Shown: positions 56,728 through 64,000 of the stretch, piece after piece
Layout: every line of letters begins with the position of its first letter
How positions within the stretch are numbered: position 1 is the stretch's first letter
Source of the DNA: Hylemonella gracilis
GTDB taxonomy: Bacteria; Pseudomonadota; Gammaproteobacteria; Burkholderiales; Burkholderiaceae_C
Length of the DNA: 64,000 nucleotides
Direction: 5' to 3'
NCBI RefSeq assembly: GCF_004328645.1
Contig: NZ_CP031395.1
Coordinates: forward strand, 3,063,501 to 3,127,500
Notes under the pieces: generated by a model
Told to the model about the DNA's origin: nothing
The model's input: only the letters and a program-made list of their open reading frames with translations
Databases searched by the model: none
Made by a program: the position numbers and the translations under genes

Positions 56728-57252
56728 TCAGCCAATTTTCTTCAAGCCCTGGCGGTACAAGGCCGCGTTATCGACATAGTGCCGGGCGATGCGCCGCAGG
56801 CCTTCGATCTGCTCCGGGCTGAGCTGCTTCACGGCCTTGGCCGGGCTGCCCAGGATCATGCTGCCATCGGGGAACGCCTTGCCTTCGGTCACGAGCGCGC
56901 CCGCGCCCACCAAGCAATTCTTGCCGATCTTGGCATTGTTCAGCACCACAGCGCCGATGCCGATCAGCGAGCCATCTCCGACTGTGCACCCATGCAGCAT
57001 CACCTTGTGACCCACGGTCACGTCCTCGCCGATGCGCAGCGGTATACCAGCGTCCGCGTGCAGCACGGAACCGTCCTGGACATTGCTGCCCTTGCCGATG
57101 TGCAGATGCTCGGTGTCACCTCGGACCACCGTGCCAAACCAGACGCTGGCGTTTTCCTCAAGCGTCACCTTGCCGATCACCTGCGCGCTATCGGCCACCC
57201 AGGCATTGAGCCCAAGTGTCGGGGCATGCCCGTCCAGTTCATAAATCGCCAT
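56728..57252 (-). CDS. Gamma carbonic anhydrase family protein (YrdA-like)
   Basis: A 174-residue left-handed beta-helix protein. Hexapeptide repeats run from about 12 to 130, with [24 protein letters not shown] (in pieces), and the metal His positions in [16 protein letters not shown]. It resembles E. coli YrdA and PaaY-type proteins; carbonic anhydrase activity is not certain. ATG 57252 has AAAGG upstream. Upstream to 57662, about 410 bp, no gene is seen. Confidence 0.88.
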   Translation of the reverse strand: MAIYELDGHAPTLGLNAWVADSAQVIGKVTLEENASVWFGTVVRGDTEHLHIGKGSNVQDGSVLHADAGIPLRIGEDVTVGHKVMLHGCTVGDGSLIGIGAVVLNNAKIGKNCLVGAGALVTEGKAFPDGSMILGSPAKAVKQLSPEQIEGLRRIARHYVDNAALYRQGLKKIG

Positions 57253-57662
57253 ACCAGCCTTTCTGCGACACCATCGCGCCACGATACCCGTTCGCCGTAC
57301 CGACACTTGGCATCCATGACTCGGACTGCATCGCGCGCCGCGCGGCAGGGTGAGATTGTATGAAGCCTCCCACGACCAGAACATCGCGCAAGACGCCTCG
57401 GCGAAATGACGGAAATCTCAAAGTTCGGCGCAAAAGCGCCACAGAATCAGGCACCGGTACGCCTGAGCACCAGGAAAGGGCCGGCAAAGGCGCGTTATTG
57501 CACGCCACCTCTGTTTTTCGTGGTGTATCCTAAGCCCTGCCGCGTCCCAGCGTGTGCGTTGGTACGCATGTGCCGAGTCCCAGGGTGCTCCACGCCTTGC
57601 AGGCTCCGAGGTCGCGCCCAGAATTTCCAAGCACATTCCCTCCACATTTCCCCAAATCGCCT

Positions 57663-58106
57663 ATGGCCCAGCTTGCCTCCCTGCTCAAAGCCGAAATCGT
57701 CCGCCTGGCGCGCAAGGAAGTCCGCACCGAATTGCAGGCGCTCCAGAAAGCCTCTTCCCGCTATCGCACCGAACTGGCCGCGCTCAAACGGCAGTTGAAG
57801 GACCAGCAGCGGCAATTGGCCAAACAGGCCAAGGGCGGTGGTCGCAGCAAGAGTGTCGCCAGCGGCACGACGACGGAAGACGACGACAACCCACGACTGC
57901 GTTTCCGCGCGAATGGCTTTGCCACGCTGCGCAAGAAACTGGACCTCTCGGCGGCCGACATGGGCAAGCTGATCGGCGTGACGCAGCAGACGGTTTACCA
58001 CTGGGAAAAGGGACAGGCCCGCCCCCGCTCAAGCCAATTGCAGAACATCGCCGCGATCCGCAAGCTCGGCAAGCGCGGCGCGGCAGCCAAATTGGCCGAG
58101 ATGTGA
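57663..58106 (+). CDS. Coiled-coil protein with C-terminal helix-turn-helix
   Basis: A 147-residue protein. The N-terminal half is a charged, Lys/Arg/Gln-rich coiled coil (about 5-65: LKAEIVRLARKEVRTELQ). A Gly/Ser/Asp linker follows, then an XRE-type HTH (about 90-125, ADMGKLIGVTQQTVYHWEKG). It probably binds DNA as a dimer or nucleoid-type factor. I do not recognise a named family. A long gap lies upstream. Regulatory targets unknown. Confidence 0.78.
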   Translation: MAQLASLLKAEIVRLARKEVRTELQALQKASSRYRTELAALKRQLKDQQRQLAKQAKGGGRSKSVASGTTTEDDDNPRLRFRANGFATLRKKLDLSAADMGKLIGVTQQTVYHWEKGQARPRSSQLQNIAAIRKLGKRGAAAKLAEM

Positions 58107-58134
58107 TCCATTCACTGTGACCGCTCAAGAAGAC

Positions 58135-58674
58135 ATGAGATTCATCATGGTTTGCGACCCCCACCATCATCCATCCCGCCTGCGCCCGAACCGGCTGCGG
58201 CTGATCACGGCCCTCATGGCAGGCAGTCTGCTGAGCGGTTGTGCCTGGATGCACAGCAAAGCCATGCGTGCCGTGGCCACGCCATCGCTCGCCCTGGCCG
58301 TGATCGGCGACCGGCTGCTAACCGGCAAGGCGGTGCTGTACACCGACCGCAGCGCCACGATCGAGTTGAGCAATGAGACCGATCCCGCGCTGGATTGCAT
58401 GGGCACGATGAACTACACCAACAGCACCGGTGGCGTGCTGGACCTGCGTTGCAACGATGGCTCACAGATCCGACTGCCTTACACCGCGCTGTCCGAAACC
58501 AAGGGCCGCGCAAGCGGAGGGGGCGTCAGCGTCACTTATGGGCTGCCGCCGGAAAACGCGCGTGCCTGGCTGACACCGCCAGCGGGTCGCCGCCTGGTCC
58601 TGGCCAAGGACGATGGTTTCATGTGCAACTGGTTCGACTGGGCCCTGTCCTGCAACTACCTGCGACTCGAATAA
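58135..58674 (+). CDS. Putative lipoprotein of unknown function
   Basis: A 179-residue protein with signal peptide and lipobox LLSGC|AW (Cys near residue 36 from this start). The mature part has a conserved-looking DCMGTMNYTNSTGGVLDLRCNDG core, possibly a small beta-sandwich. The ATG at 58135 was chosen; an ATG at 58147 also fits. It lies after the HTH gene, and a bidirectional terminator follows. No family recognised. Confidence 0.7.
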   Translation: MRFIMVCDPHHHPSRLRPNRLRLITALMAGSLLSGCAWMHSKAMRAVATPSLALAVIGDRLLTGKAVLYTDRSATIELSNETDPALDCMGTMNYTNSTGGVLDLRCNDGSQIRLPYTALSETKGRASGGGVSVTYGLPPENARAWLTPPAGRRLVLAKDDGFMCNWFDWALSCNYLRLE

Positions 58675-58706
58675 ATCAGCCACCCGATTCGCTGGCGGCA
58701 GGCAAC

Positions 58707-58735
58707 AAAAAGGGGCGCACGAGGCGCCCCTTTTT
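58707..58735. terminator. Bidirectional Rho-independent terminator
   Basis: GGGGCGC (58712-58718) and GCGCCCC (58724-58730) flank a 5-nt loop, with five A before and six T after. It separates the lipoprotein gene (plus) from the helicase gene (minus). Confidence 0.9.
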
Positions 58736-58773
58736 TCTGCCCGGCGATCATTGCCGGGAAAGACCATAGGTGT

Positions 58774-60471
58774 TCAGCGCGGCGTGCGCGCCGCGAACGG
58801 GCGCTTGCCACCACCACGCGGCGCGTCCCCCGCCGGCCTGGCAAAAGCCGGGCGGGCGCCCTCGGGCCGACCGGTACGGCCGGTGTCGGCAGCACCACGT
58901 TCACGACGATCACCAAAGCCATGGGCCTTGCCGAACTCCGGACGACCCGCGCCACCACGGTTGCCTTCCGGACGACCCGCGCCGCCAGGCCCCTTGCCGA
59001 AACTGCCTCGGCCAAAACCGCCGCCCCGATCGGAACGACCGGTGCGATCGCCGCGGTCACCCCTGCTGTCACTCCGCTCAGGGCGGAACGACGGCATGCG
59101 TTGCTGCGGCTCCAGCCCCGGAATGGCTTCGGCCTTGAAAGGCTGTTTGGTGTAGAACTCGATGTCACCGATCTTGCGGCGGTCACGGAATTCGGCGATG
59201 GTCACCGCGATGCCGTCGCGCCCCGCGCGACCGGTGCGGCCGATGCGGTGCGTGTAGTCCTCGGCCTTCATGGGCAAACCGAAGTTGAAGACGTGGGTGA
59301 TGGTCGGTACATCGATGCCGCGCGCGGCCACGTCGGTGGCCACGAGAAACTTCACCTGGCCACTGCGCAGCGCCATCAAGCGACGGTTGCGCAGACCCTG
59401 GCTCAGCGCGCCGTGCAAGGCCACGGCGGCAAAGCCGGCCTGCTGCAGGTCGGCGGCCAGGCCGTCGCATTCCACCTGCGTGCTGGCGAAGACGATGGCC
59501 TGGTCGATGTTGGCGTCACGCAGCCAATGGTCCAGCAAGGCGCGCTTGTGCGCGAAGTTGTCGGCCCAATGCAGCACCTGCTTGATGTTGGCGTGCTTCT
59601 CGTGCGGCGCGTCGATCTGCACCTTCTTCACCTGAGAACCGTTGTCATGCATCACGCGCATGGCGAGCTGCTGGATGCGCGGCGCGAAGGTGGCGGAGAA
59701 CATCATGGTCTGACGACGACCCGCCGTCAGCGCGTTGATTTCGGCCAGGTCATCGGTGAAGCCCAGGTCGAGCATGCGGTCGGCTTCGTCCACGACCAGG
59801 AACTGGACCTGGTCCAGCTTGATCTGCATCGAGCGCTGCAGGTCCAGCAGGCGACCCGGCGTGGCCACGACCAGACCAGCGTTCTGCAGCTTGGCGATCT
59901 GCAACTGGTAGGGCATGCCACCCACTACGTTGGCGATGCGCAGGCCCCGGCAATGCTTGACCAATTCGATCGCGTCATGCGCGACCTGCTGCGCCAGCTC
60001 GCGCGTGGGGCACAACACCAGAGCGCCCGGAGCGGCCGCCTTGAAGTTGCGCGGATTGGTCGGGTCCTTGCGCTTGTTGCGCTTGGGAACGGCTTCACCC
60101 TTGGCGGCGGCATCAGCGCAGGCGCGCTCGTACTCCTCACGCTCCTGGGCAGCGGCCTCGGTCTGCTGCTGGATCAAGGTGTGCAGCACAGGCAGCAGGA
60201 AGGCGGCGGTCTTGCCACTCCCGGTCTGACTGGAGACCATGAGGTCGTTGTAGCCCTGATGGGTGGCATCGTCCGACGGCAGCGCCAGCGGGATGACGCG
60301 GTTCTGCACGGAGGTGGGCTGGGTATAGCCCAGGTCGGCCACGGCCTGGATCAGTTCAGGCGCGAGGCCCAGTTCCACGAAGCCGTTGGGCGCGATGGTT
60401 TCGGAAATGGTGGATTCGACGGGAGCGTTCTCGGAAACGAGATCGCCCGTCATGTTCAAGGTGTCGGTCAT
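58774..60471 (-). CDS. rhlE: DEAD-box RNA helicase (RhlE-type)
   Basis: A 565-residue helicase. Order: FVELGLAPELIQAV and TQPTSVQNRVIPLAL (Q motif), Walker A SQTGSGKT, a charged insert of about 45 residues (QEREEYERACADAAA, KRNKRKDPTNPR), PTRELAQQ, the DEAD box as VVDEADRML, SATF, then VATDVAARGID and HRIGRTGRAG. The C-terminal ~110 residues are Arg/Gly rich (GRSDRGGGFGRG), as for RNA binding. The ATG at 60471 is preferred. It may help in cold adaptation or ribosome assembly. 259 bp upstream hold only hairpins. Confidence 0.93.
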   Translation of the reverse strand: MTDTLNMTGDLVSENAPVESTISETIAPNGFVELGLAPELIQAVADLGYTQPTSVQNRVIPLALPSDDATHQGYNDLMVSSQTGSGKTAAFLLPVLHTLIQQQTEAAAQEREEYERACADAAAKGEAVPKRNKRKDPTNPRNFKAAAPGALVLCPTRELAQQVAHDAIELVKHCRGLRIANVVGGMPYQLQIAKLQNAGLVVATPGRLLDLQRSMQIKLDQVQFLVVDEADRMLDLGFTDDLAEINALTAGRRQTMMFSATFAPRIQQLAMRVMHDNGSQVKKVQIDAPHEKHANIKQVLHWADNFAHKRALLDHWLRDANIDQAIVFASTQVECDGLAADLQQAGFAAVALHGALSQGLRNRRLMALRSGQVKFLVATDVAARGIDVPTITHVFNFGLPMKAEDYTHRIGRTGRAGRDGIAVTIAEFRDRRKIGDIEFYTKQPFKAEAIPGLEPQQRMPSFRPERSDSRGDRGDRTGRSDRGGGFGRGSFGKGPGGAGRPEGNRGGAGRPEFGKAHGFGDRRERGAADTGRTGRPEGARPAFARPAGDAPRGGGKRPFAARTPR

Positions 60472-60575
60472 TTCATGCTCACACGGAAAACCGCGCAAAA
60501 CGCGGCACGGCGCGCCGCCTGAGTTGCGGTGCGCCCCGTTCAATGGTTAAAAGACATCAACCATCAAACGGGAAT

Positions 60576-60631
60576 CCATGCCGGGTGGCATGGGTGGACA
60601 TTTCTCAACGAGTTCTTTCGTAGAAGAACTC
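60576..60631 (-). promoter_or_regulatory. Two hairpins in the helicase 5' region
   Basis: CCATGCC/GGCATGG with GGGT loop (60576-60593) and GAGTTCTT/AAGAACTC with a 6-nt loop (60610-60631). These lie in the 259-bp gap 60472-60730, upstream of the helicase gene. No gene is seen there. Confidence 0.4.
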
Positions 60632-60730
60632 ACGTCCGGTGTGTGATGAGGAGATGTGCGTCAGCGCCCTCAGAAAAAGAGCGCAGGTCGGATTATCGCA
60701 CGGCTTGCGATTTCGCGCTGGCGCGGGCGT

Positions 60731-61318
60731 TCAGCCCAGCTTCAGGAAATGGGTGCGGTAGTGCATGAGTTCGTCGATGGACTCGTGCACGTCCGCCAGC
60801 GCCGTGTGCTTCTGCGCCTTCTTGAAGGCGCTGTAGACCTCGGGCCGCCAGCGCTTGGCCAATTCCTTCAGGGTGCTCACGTCCAAATTGCGGTAATGGA
60901 ACCAGGCCTCCAGCTTGGGCATGTACTTCACCAGGAAACGGCGATCCTGGCTGATGGTGTTGCCACACATGGGCGTGCCGCTCTTGGGCACGTACTGTTT
61001 GATGAAGGCAAGCAATTGCTCCTCGGCCTCCTGCTCGGTCAGCGTGGACGCTTTCACCTTATCTATCAGACCGCTGCGCCCATGCGTGCCCTTGTTCCAG
61101 GCGTCCATCTGGTCCAGGATCTCGTCGCTCTGATGGATCACCAGCACCGGGCCTTCGATGCGAGGCTCCAGGTTCGGGCCCGTGACGATCACGGCGATTT
61201 CGATCAGGCGCTCCTTCTCGGGGTCCAGACCCGTCATTTCACAGTCGAGCCAGACCAGGTTCTGGTCCGATTTCTTCAACGTCTCGGGGGGATTGGGGGC
61301 ATTCGCGGCGTCACTCAT
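60731..61318 (-). CDS. orn: Oligoribonuclease
   Basis: A 195-residue DEDDh 3'-5' exonuclease that degrades 2-5 nt RNA. The first acidic motif is [12 protein letters not shown] (near residue 21-32), then [11 protein letters not shown] (second acidic region) and [14 protein letters not shown] with the final His and Asp. Start [12 protein letters not shown]. It is divergent from the M48 protease gene. Confidence 0.97.
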   Translation of the reverse strand: MSDAANAPNPPETLKKSDQNLVWLDCEMTGLDPEKERLIEIAVIVTGPNLEPRIEGPVLVIHQSDEILDQMDAWNKGTHGRSGLIDKVKASTLTEQEAEEQLLAFIKQYVPKSGTPMCGNTISQDRRFLVKYMPKLEAWFHYRNLDVSTLKELAKRWRPEVYSAFKKAQKHTALADVHESIDELMHYRTHFLKLG

Positions 61319-61354
61319 GCCCGTATTGTCCCCGATCCCCTAAACTTCGCGACC

Positions 61355-62728
61355 ATGGATGCCGCCACCTTCTCACCGTCTTTTGCCCTGACCCTGTTGT
61401 TCGCCACAGCTCTGCTGTTGGGCCTGCTGACCAAATTCTGGCTCGCCACGCGGCAGATCCGGCACATCACCCGTCACCGAGCCAGCGTGCCAACCGCCTT
61501 CGACCGCGCCATCACCCTGGCCGCCCACCAGAAGGCCGCCGATTACAGCGTGACCAAGTTGCGCTTCGGCCTGCTGGAAACGGCTTTTTCCGGCGCCGTG
61601 CTGTTGGCTTGGACCTTGCTCGGCGGGTTGGATGCGCTGAATCAGGCGGTGCTGGGGTGGATGGGCCCGGGCATGGGCCAACAGCTTGTGCTGATTGCCG
61701 CCTTCGTCGTGGTGGGCGGGCTGATCGAACTGCCCTTCTCGCTCTACCAGACCTTCGTGATCGAGCAACGCTTTGGCTTCAACAAGATGAGCTTCAAGCT
61801 CTGGCTGGGTGACCTCGTCAAGGGCACGCTGCTGGGTGCCGCCATCGGCCTGCCGATCGCGGCCCTGGTGCTCTGGTTCATGGGTGCCACCGGCACGCTA
61901 TGGTGGCTCTGGGCGTGGGGCGCCTGGATGGGCTTCAACCTGCTGCTGCTGTGGATCTATCCGACCTTCATCGCGCCGCTGTTCAACAAGTTCCAGCCGC
62001 TGGAAGACGAATCGCTGAAAACGCGGGTGACGGCCCTGATGCAGCGCTGCGGTTTCCAGGCCCAGGGCCTATACGTGATGGATGGCAGCCGCCGCAGCGC
62101 GCACGCCAACGCCTACTTCACAGGCTTCGGCACGGCCAAGCGCGTGGTGTTCTTCGACACCCTCCTGAGCAAACTCAAACCCGGCGAAGTGGATGCCGTG
62201 CTGGCGCACGAGCTGGGGCATTTCAAGCACAAGCACATCCTCAAGCGCATCGTGATGATGTTCGCGATGAGTCTGGCGGGTTTTGCGCTGCTGGGCTGGT
62301 TGGCGCAACAAGCCTGGTTCTACACCGGCCTGGGCGTGACGCCCAGCCTGGAGATGCTGGTGCCCGCCCTCGGCGCGGCTTTGTCCGCCCTTCCGCCCGA
62401 GGTGGCCCACGGACTGCCCGCCTCGTTTGCCGCGTCGAACGATGCGCTGGCCCTGCTGCTTTTCCTGCTGGTCGCGCCCGTGTTCAGCTTTTTCATCACG
62501 CCCCTGGCAGCACGCGGTTCGCGTAAGCATGAGTTCGAGGCCGACGCCTACGCCGCGCAACAGACCGACGCCGCCGACCTGGCCAGCGCCCTGCTCAAGC
62601 TCTACGAAGACAATGCCGCCACGCTGACGCCCGATCCACTCTACGTGGCCTTTTATTACTCGCACCCGCCCGCCAACCAACGCCTGGCGCGGCTGGGCCT
62701 GGGCGCGTACCCGCAAGGCACGGCTTGA
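61355..62728 (+). CDS. M48 family metalloprotease (Ste24/CAAX-type)
   Basis: A 457-residue integral membrane zinc protease. Several membrane segments (about 10-28, 70-90, 105-125, 155-175, 180-200) precede the zinc motif HELGH at 285-289, and more follow near 300-320 and 355-380. EFEADAYAAQ contains the third zinc ligand. It fits the Ste24/CaaX class, probably for membrane protein quality control. ATG 61355. Its end overlaps the rsgA start (TTGA), so the pair is coupled. Confidence 0.92.
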   Translation: MDAATFSPSFALTLLFATALLLGLLTKFWLATRQIRHITRHRASVPTAFDRAITLAAHQKAADYSVTKLRFGLLETAFSGAVLLAWTLLGGLDALNQAVLGWMGPGMGQQLVLIAAFVVVGGLIELPFSLYQTFVIEQRFGFNKMSFKLWLGDLVKGTLLGAAIGLPIAALVLWFMGATGTLWWLWAWGAWMGFNLLLLWIYPTFIAPLFNKFQPLEDESLKTRVTALMQRCGFQAQGLYVMDGSRRSAHANAYFTGFGTAKRVVFFDTLLSKLKPGEVDAVLAHELGHFKHKHILKRIVMMFAMSLAGFALLGWLAQQAWFYTGLGVTPSLEMLVPALGAALSALPPEVAHGLPASFAASNDALALLLFLLVAPVFSFFITPLAARGSRKHEFEADAYAAQQTDAADLASALLKLYEDNAATLTPDPLYVAFYYSHPPANQRLARLGLGAYPQGTA

Positions 62729-63786
62729 ACGGCGCCAACAAGGCAAAGCGAGGGAATGGCCGCGCGGCAGGCCACCCCGCCTTGGCAGGGCAGCCTCCAA
62801 CATCGGGGCTCGTGGTGGCCAGCCATGGCCGGCATCTGCTGGTTGAAAGCCCGGAAGGCCCCGGTGGACGGCGCCTGATCTGCCACCCGCGCGGCAAAAA
62901 GAACAACGCCGTGGTGGGTGACCGCGTGCGCTGGTTGCCGACCGGGGATGAAGGCAGCATCGAGGCCATCGACGCCCGCCGCAACCTGTTCTACCGCCAG
63001 GACGAGCTGCGCAGCAAGAGCTTCGCCGCGAACATCGACCAGGTCCTGATCCTCATTGCGGCCGAGCCGGAATTTTCCGAAAGCCAGCTGGCGCGGGCCC
63101 TGATCGCCGCTGAGGCGGCCGGCATTCCCCCACTGATCGCGCTGAACAAGAGCGACCTGAGCGCCGCGCATGCACGCGCCTGGGCACGGCTCGCGGCCTA
63201 CCAGCGCATGGCCTACACGGTGCTGCCCCTGAACCTGAAGAACGGCCCCACGCAGGACAGCGTGCTGGCCCTGCGCCAGCATCTGCAGGGGCGGGCCACG
63301 CTGGTGCTCGGTCCTTCGGGCGCGGGCAAAAGCACCCTGATCAACCTGTTCGCACCCGATGCGCAGGCCCAGACCGGCGAGATTTCCAGCGCACTCAACA
63401 GCGGCAAGCACACCACGACCCACACCCGCTGGTACTGGGTGGACGCGGAAGCGGGTGCGGGTTGCGCCACACCGCGCACGGCGCTGATTGACTCACCGGG
63501 ATTCCAGGAGTTCGGTCTGCACCACATCGAGGCAGCGCAATTGGCCAGCCTGATGCCGGACCTGCGCATGCACGCGGGCGCCTGCCGCTTCTACAACTGC
63601 ACACACTTGCACGAACCGGGCTGCGCGGTCATCGCGGCGGTCGAACCGGGCGAGTCTGCGACTGCGCCGCAAACCGGGACAGGTGTCCCGGCGCACCCTG
63701 AGGGGCTGGATTCGCCTGTCACATCCAGTCGCTATCGTATCTACCGTGAACTGCATGCCGAACTGTCCATGCCGCCCCGGTATTGA
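62725..63786 (+). CDS. rsgA: Small-subunit biogenesis GTPase RsgA
   Basis: A 353-residue circularly permuted GTPase acting in late 30S maturation. The OB-fold is at about 25-100, then G4 NKSD, G1 GPSGAGKSTL, G3 DSPG, and the zinc finger CRFYNCTHLHEPGC (x4, x1 His, x5). The C-terminal part has an extra stretch of about 25 residues (PGESATAPQTGTGVPAHPEG) not expected for the family. The start is TTG at 62725, overlapping the protease stop, with AAGG upstream. Confidence 0.95.
   Translation: MNGANKAKRGNGRAAGHPALAGQPPTSGLVVASHGRHLLVESPEGPGGRRLICHPRGKKNNAVVGDRVRWLPTGDEGSIEAIDARRNLFYRQDELRSKSFAANIDQVLILIAAEPEFSESQLARALIAAEAAGIPPLIALNKSDLSAAHARAWARLAAYQRMAYTVLPLNLKNGPTQDSVLALRQHLQGRATLVLGPSGAGKSTLINLFAPDAQAQTGEISSALNSGKHTTTHTRWYWVDAEAGAGCATPRTALIDSPGFQEFGLHHIEAAQLASLMPDLRMHAGACRFYNCTHLHEPGCAVIAAVEPGESATAPQTGTGVPAHPEGLDSPVTSSRYRIYRELHAELSMPPRY
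63674..63691 (+). repeat. Short perfect palindrome within the rsgA insertion
   Basis: CCGGGACA-GG-TGTCCCGG, an exact 8-bp inverted repeat. It lies in the extra segment of rsgA just before CCCTGAGGGG (63696-63705), which also appears in the moaE element. Confidence 0.55.
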
Positions 63787-63823
63787 GCGCCGCACCCGCT
63801 GCTGCGGCGGCGCCCGTCGACGC

Positions 63824-64000
63824 TCAGTGCACGCTCATGCTGCGCGCCGGAAGGCGCTGCATGACGCCGATCTGACGCGAACGGATGAGCGCTTGACGAA
63901 AGACAGCCGCTTCGTCCTGGTCGGCGACCCGTTCGCTCAGCCAGCTCTCGGCCGCCGCGTATTGCTCTGTCGCGCACCAGATTTCCCATTGCAGCAGATC
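63824..64000 (-). CDS. C-terminal end of an unrecognised protein (cut by window edge)
   Basis: Fifty-eight codons remain in frame to the edge, ending SMSVH. The segment is helical, with WEIWCATEQYAAAESWLSERV and QALIRSRQIGVMQRL. No family is recognised. It converges with rsgA after 37 bp. The frame is open to the edge, and its composition is amphipathic, so it is likely real coding sequence. Confidence 0.55.
   Translation of the reverse strand, partial: DLLQWEIWCATEQYAAAESWLSERVADQDEAAVFRQALIRSRQIGVMQRLPARSMSVH

Noticed and set aside
57406..57798. Open frame before the HTH gene
   Set aside because: Overlaps the HTH gene in another frame; no ribosome site or motif.

Overview
The window is about 64 kb of GC-rich chromosome, almost certainly from a betaproteobacterium of the order Burkholderiales, most likely Comamonadaceae. 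This rests on gene order and family content: alaA-hom-thrC-mobB-moeA-moaD-moaE-clpB, rpsF-priB-rpsR-rplI next to dnaB, divergent ppsA/ppsR, dapA-bamC, dut-coaBC, pyrG-eno-ftsB, an orphan Bug-type solute receptor, and the paired VC_2705-type sodium symporter with its DUF4212 partner. No rRNA, tRNA, CRISPR array, phage or complete insertion sequence was seen.

Layout. 1-8.9 kb: the start of clpB with a sigma-32-like promoter, then an accessory block: a PQQ-type sugar dehydrogenase, a chemoreceptor, and an aromatic catabolism cluster (FAD monooxygenase, Bug receptor, LigW-like decarboxylase) divergent from a LysR regulator. 9-17.8 kb: molybdenum cofactor genes (moaE, moaD, moeA, mobB) with an extra dihydrodipicolinate-synthase-like gene, then threonine biosynthesis (thrC, hom), alaA and a Mth938-domain gene. 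17.9-27.2 kb: bcp, a PIN-PhoH protein, dnaB, the ribosomal operon, the sodium symporter pair and two small envelope or TPR genes. 27.4-33.2 kb: ppsA, ppsR, and tonB-exbB-exbD behind a promoter overlapping a Fur-box-like palindrome. 33.2-45.4 kb: a FAD monooxygenase, parC, parE, an MFS transporter with a tiny membrane protein, an SDR, a methyltransferase, dapA, bamC, a MipA-family protein and an Ala-rich lipoprotein. 45.7-55.7 kb: a RoxA-type ribosomal hydroxylase, a SlyD-like isomerase, opgD, a GNAT acetyltransferase, dut, coaBC, pyrG, eno, ftsB and an unassigned P-loop protein. 55.7-64 kb: hslO, a gamma carbonic anhydrase-like gene, an HTH protein, a lipoprotein, a DEAD-box helicase, orn, an M48 protease, rsgA and the end of an unrecognised gene.

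Two themes stand out. First, a catabolic block appears inserted into the usually compact moaE-clpB junction, and moaE itself carries an in-frame palindromic repeat. Second, dnaB, pyrG and the Mth938 gene are each broken or extended in a way explained by one missing base in a G/C homopolymer. Because dnaB and pyrG are normally essential, sequence error is more likely than gene loss. The most unusual non-coding structure is a nested 37-bp plus 29-bp inverted repeat filling the coaBC-pyrG gap.
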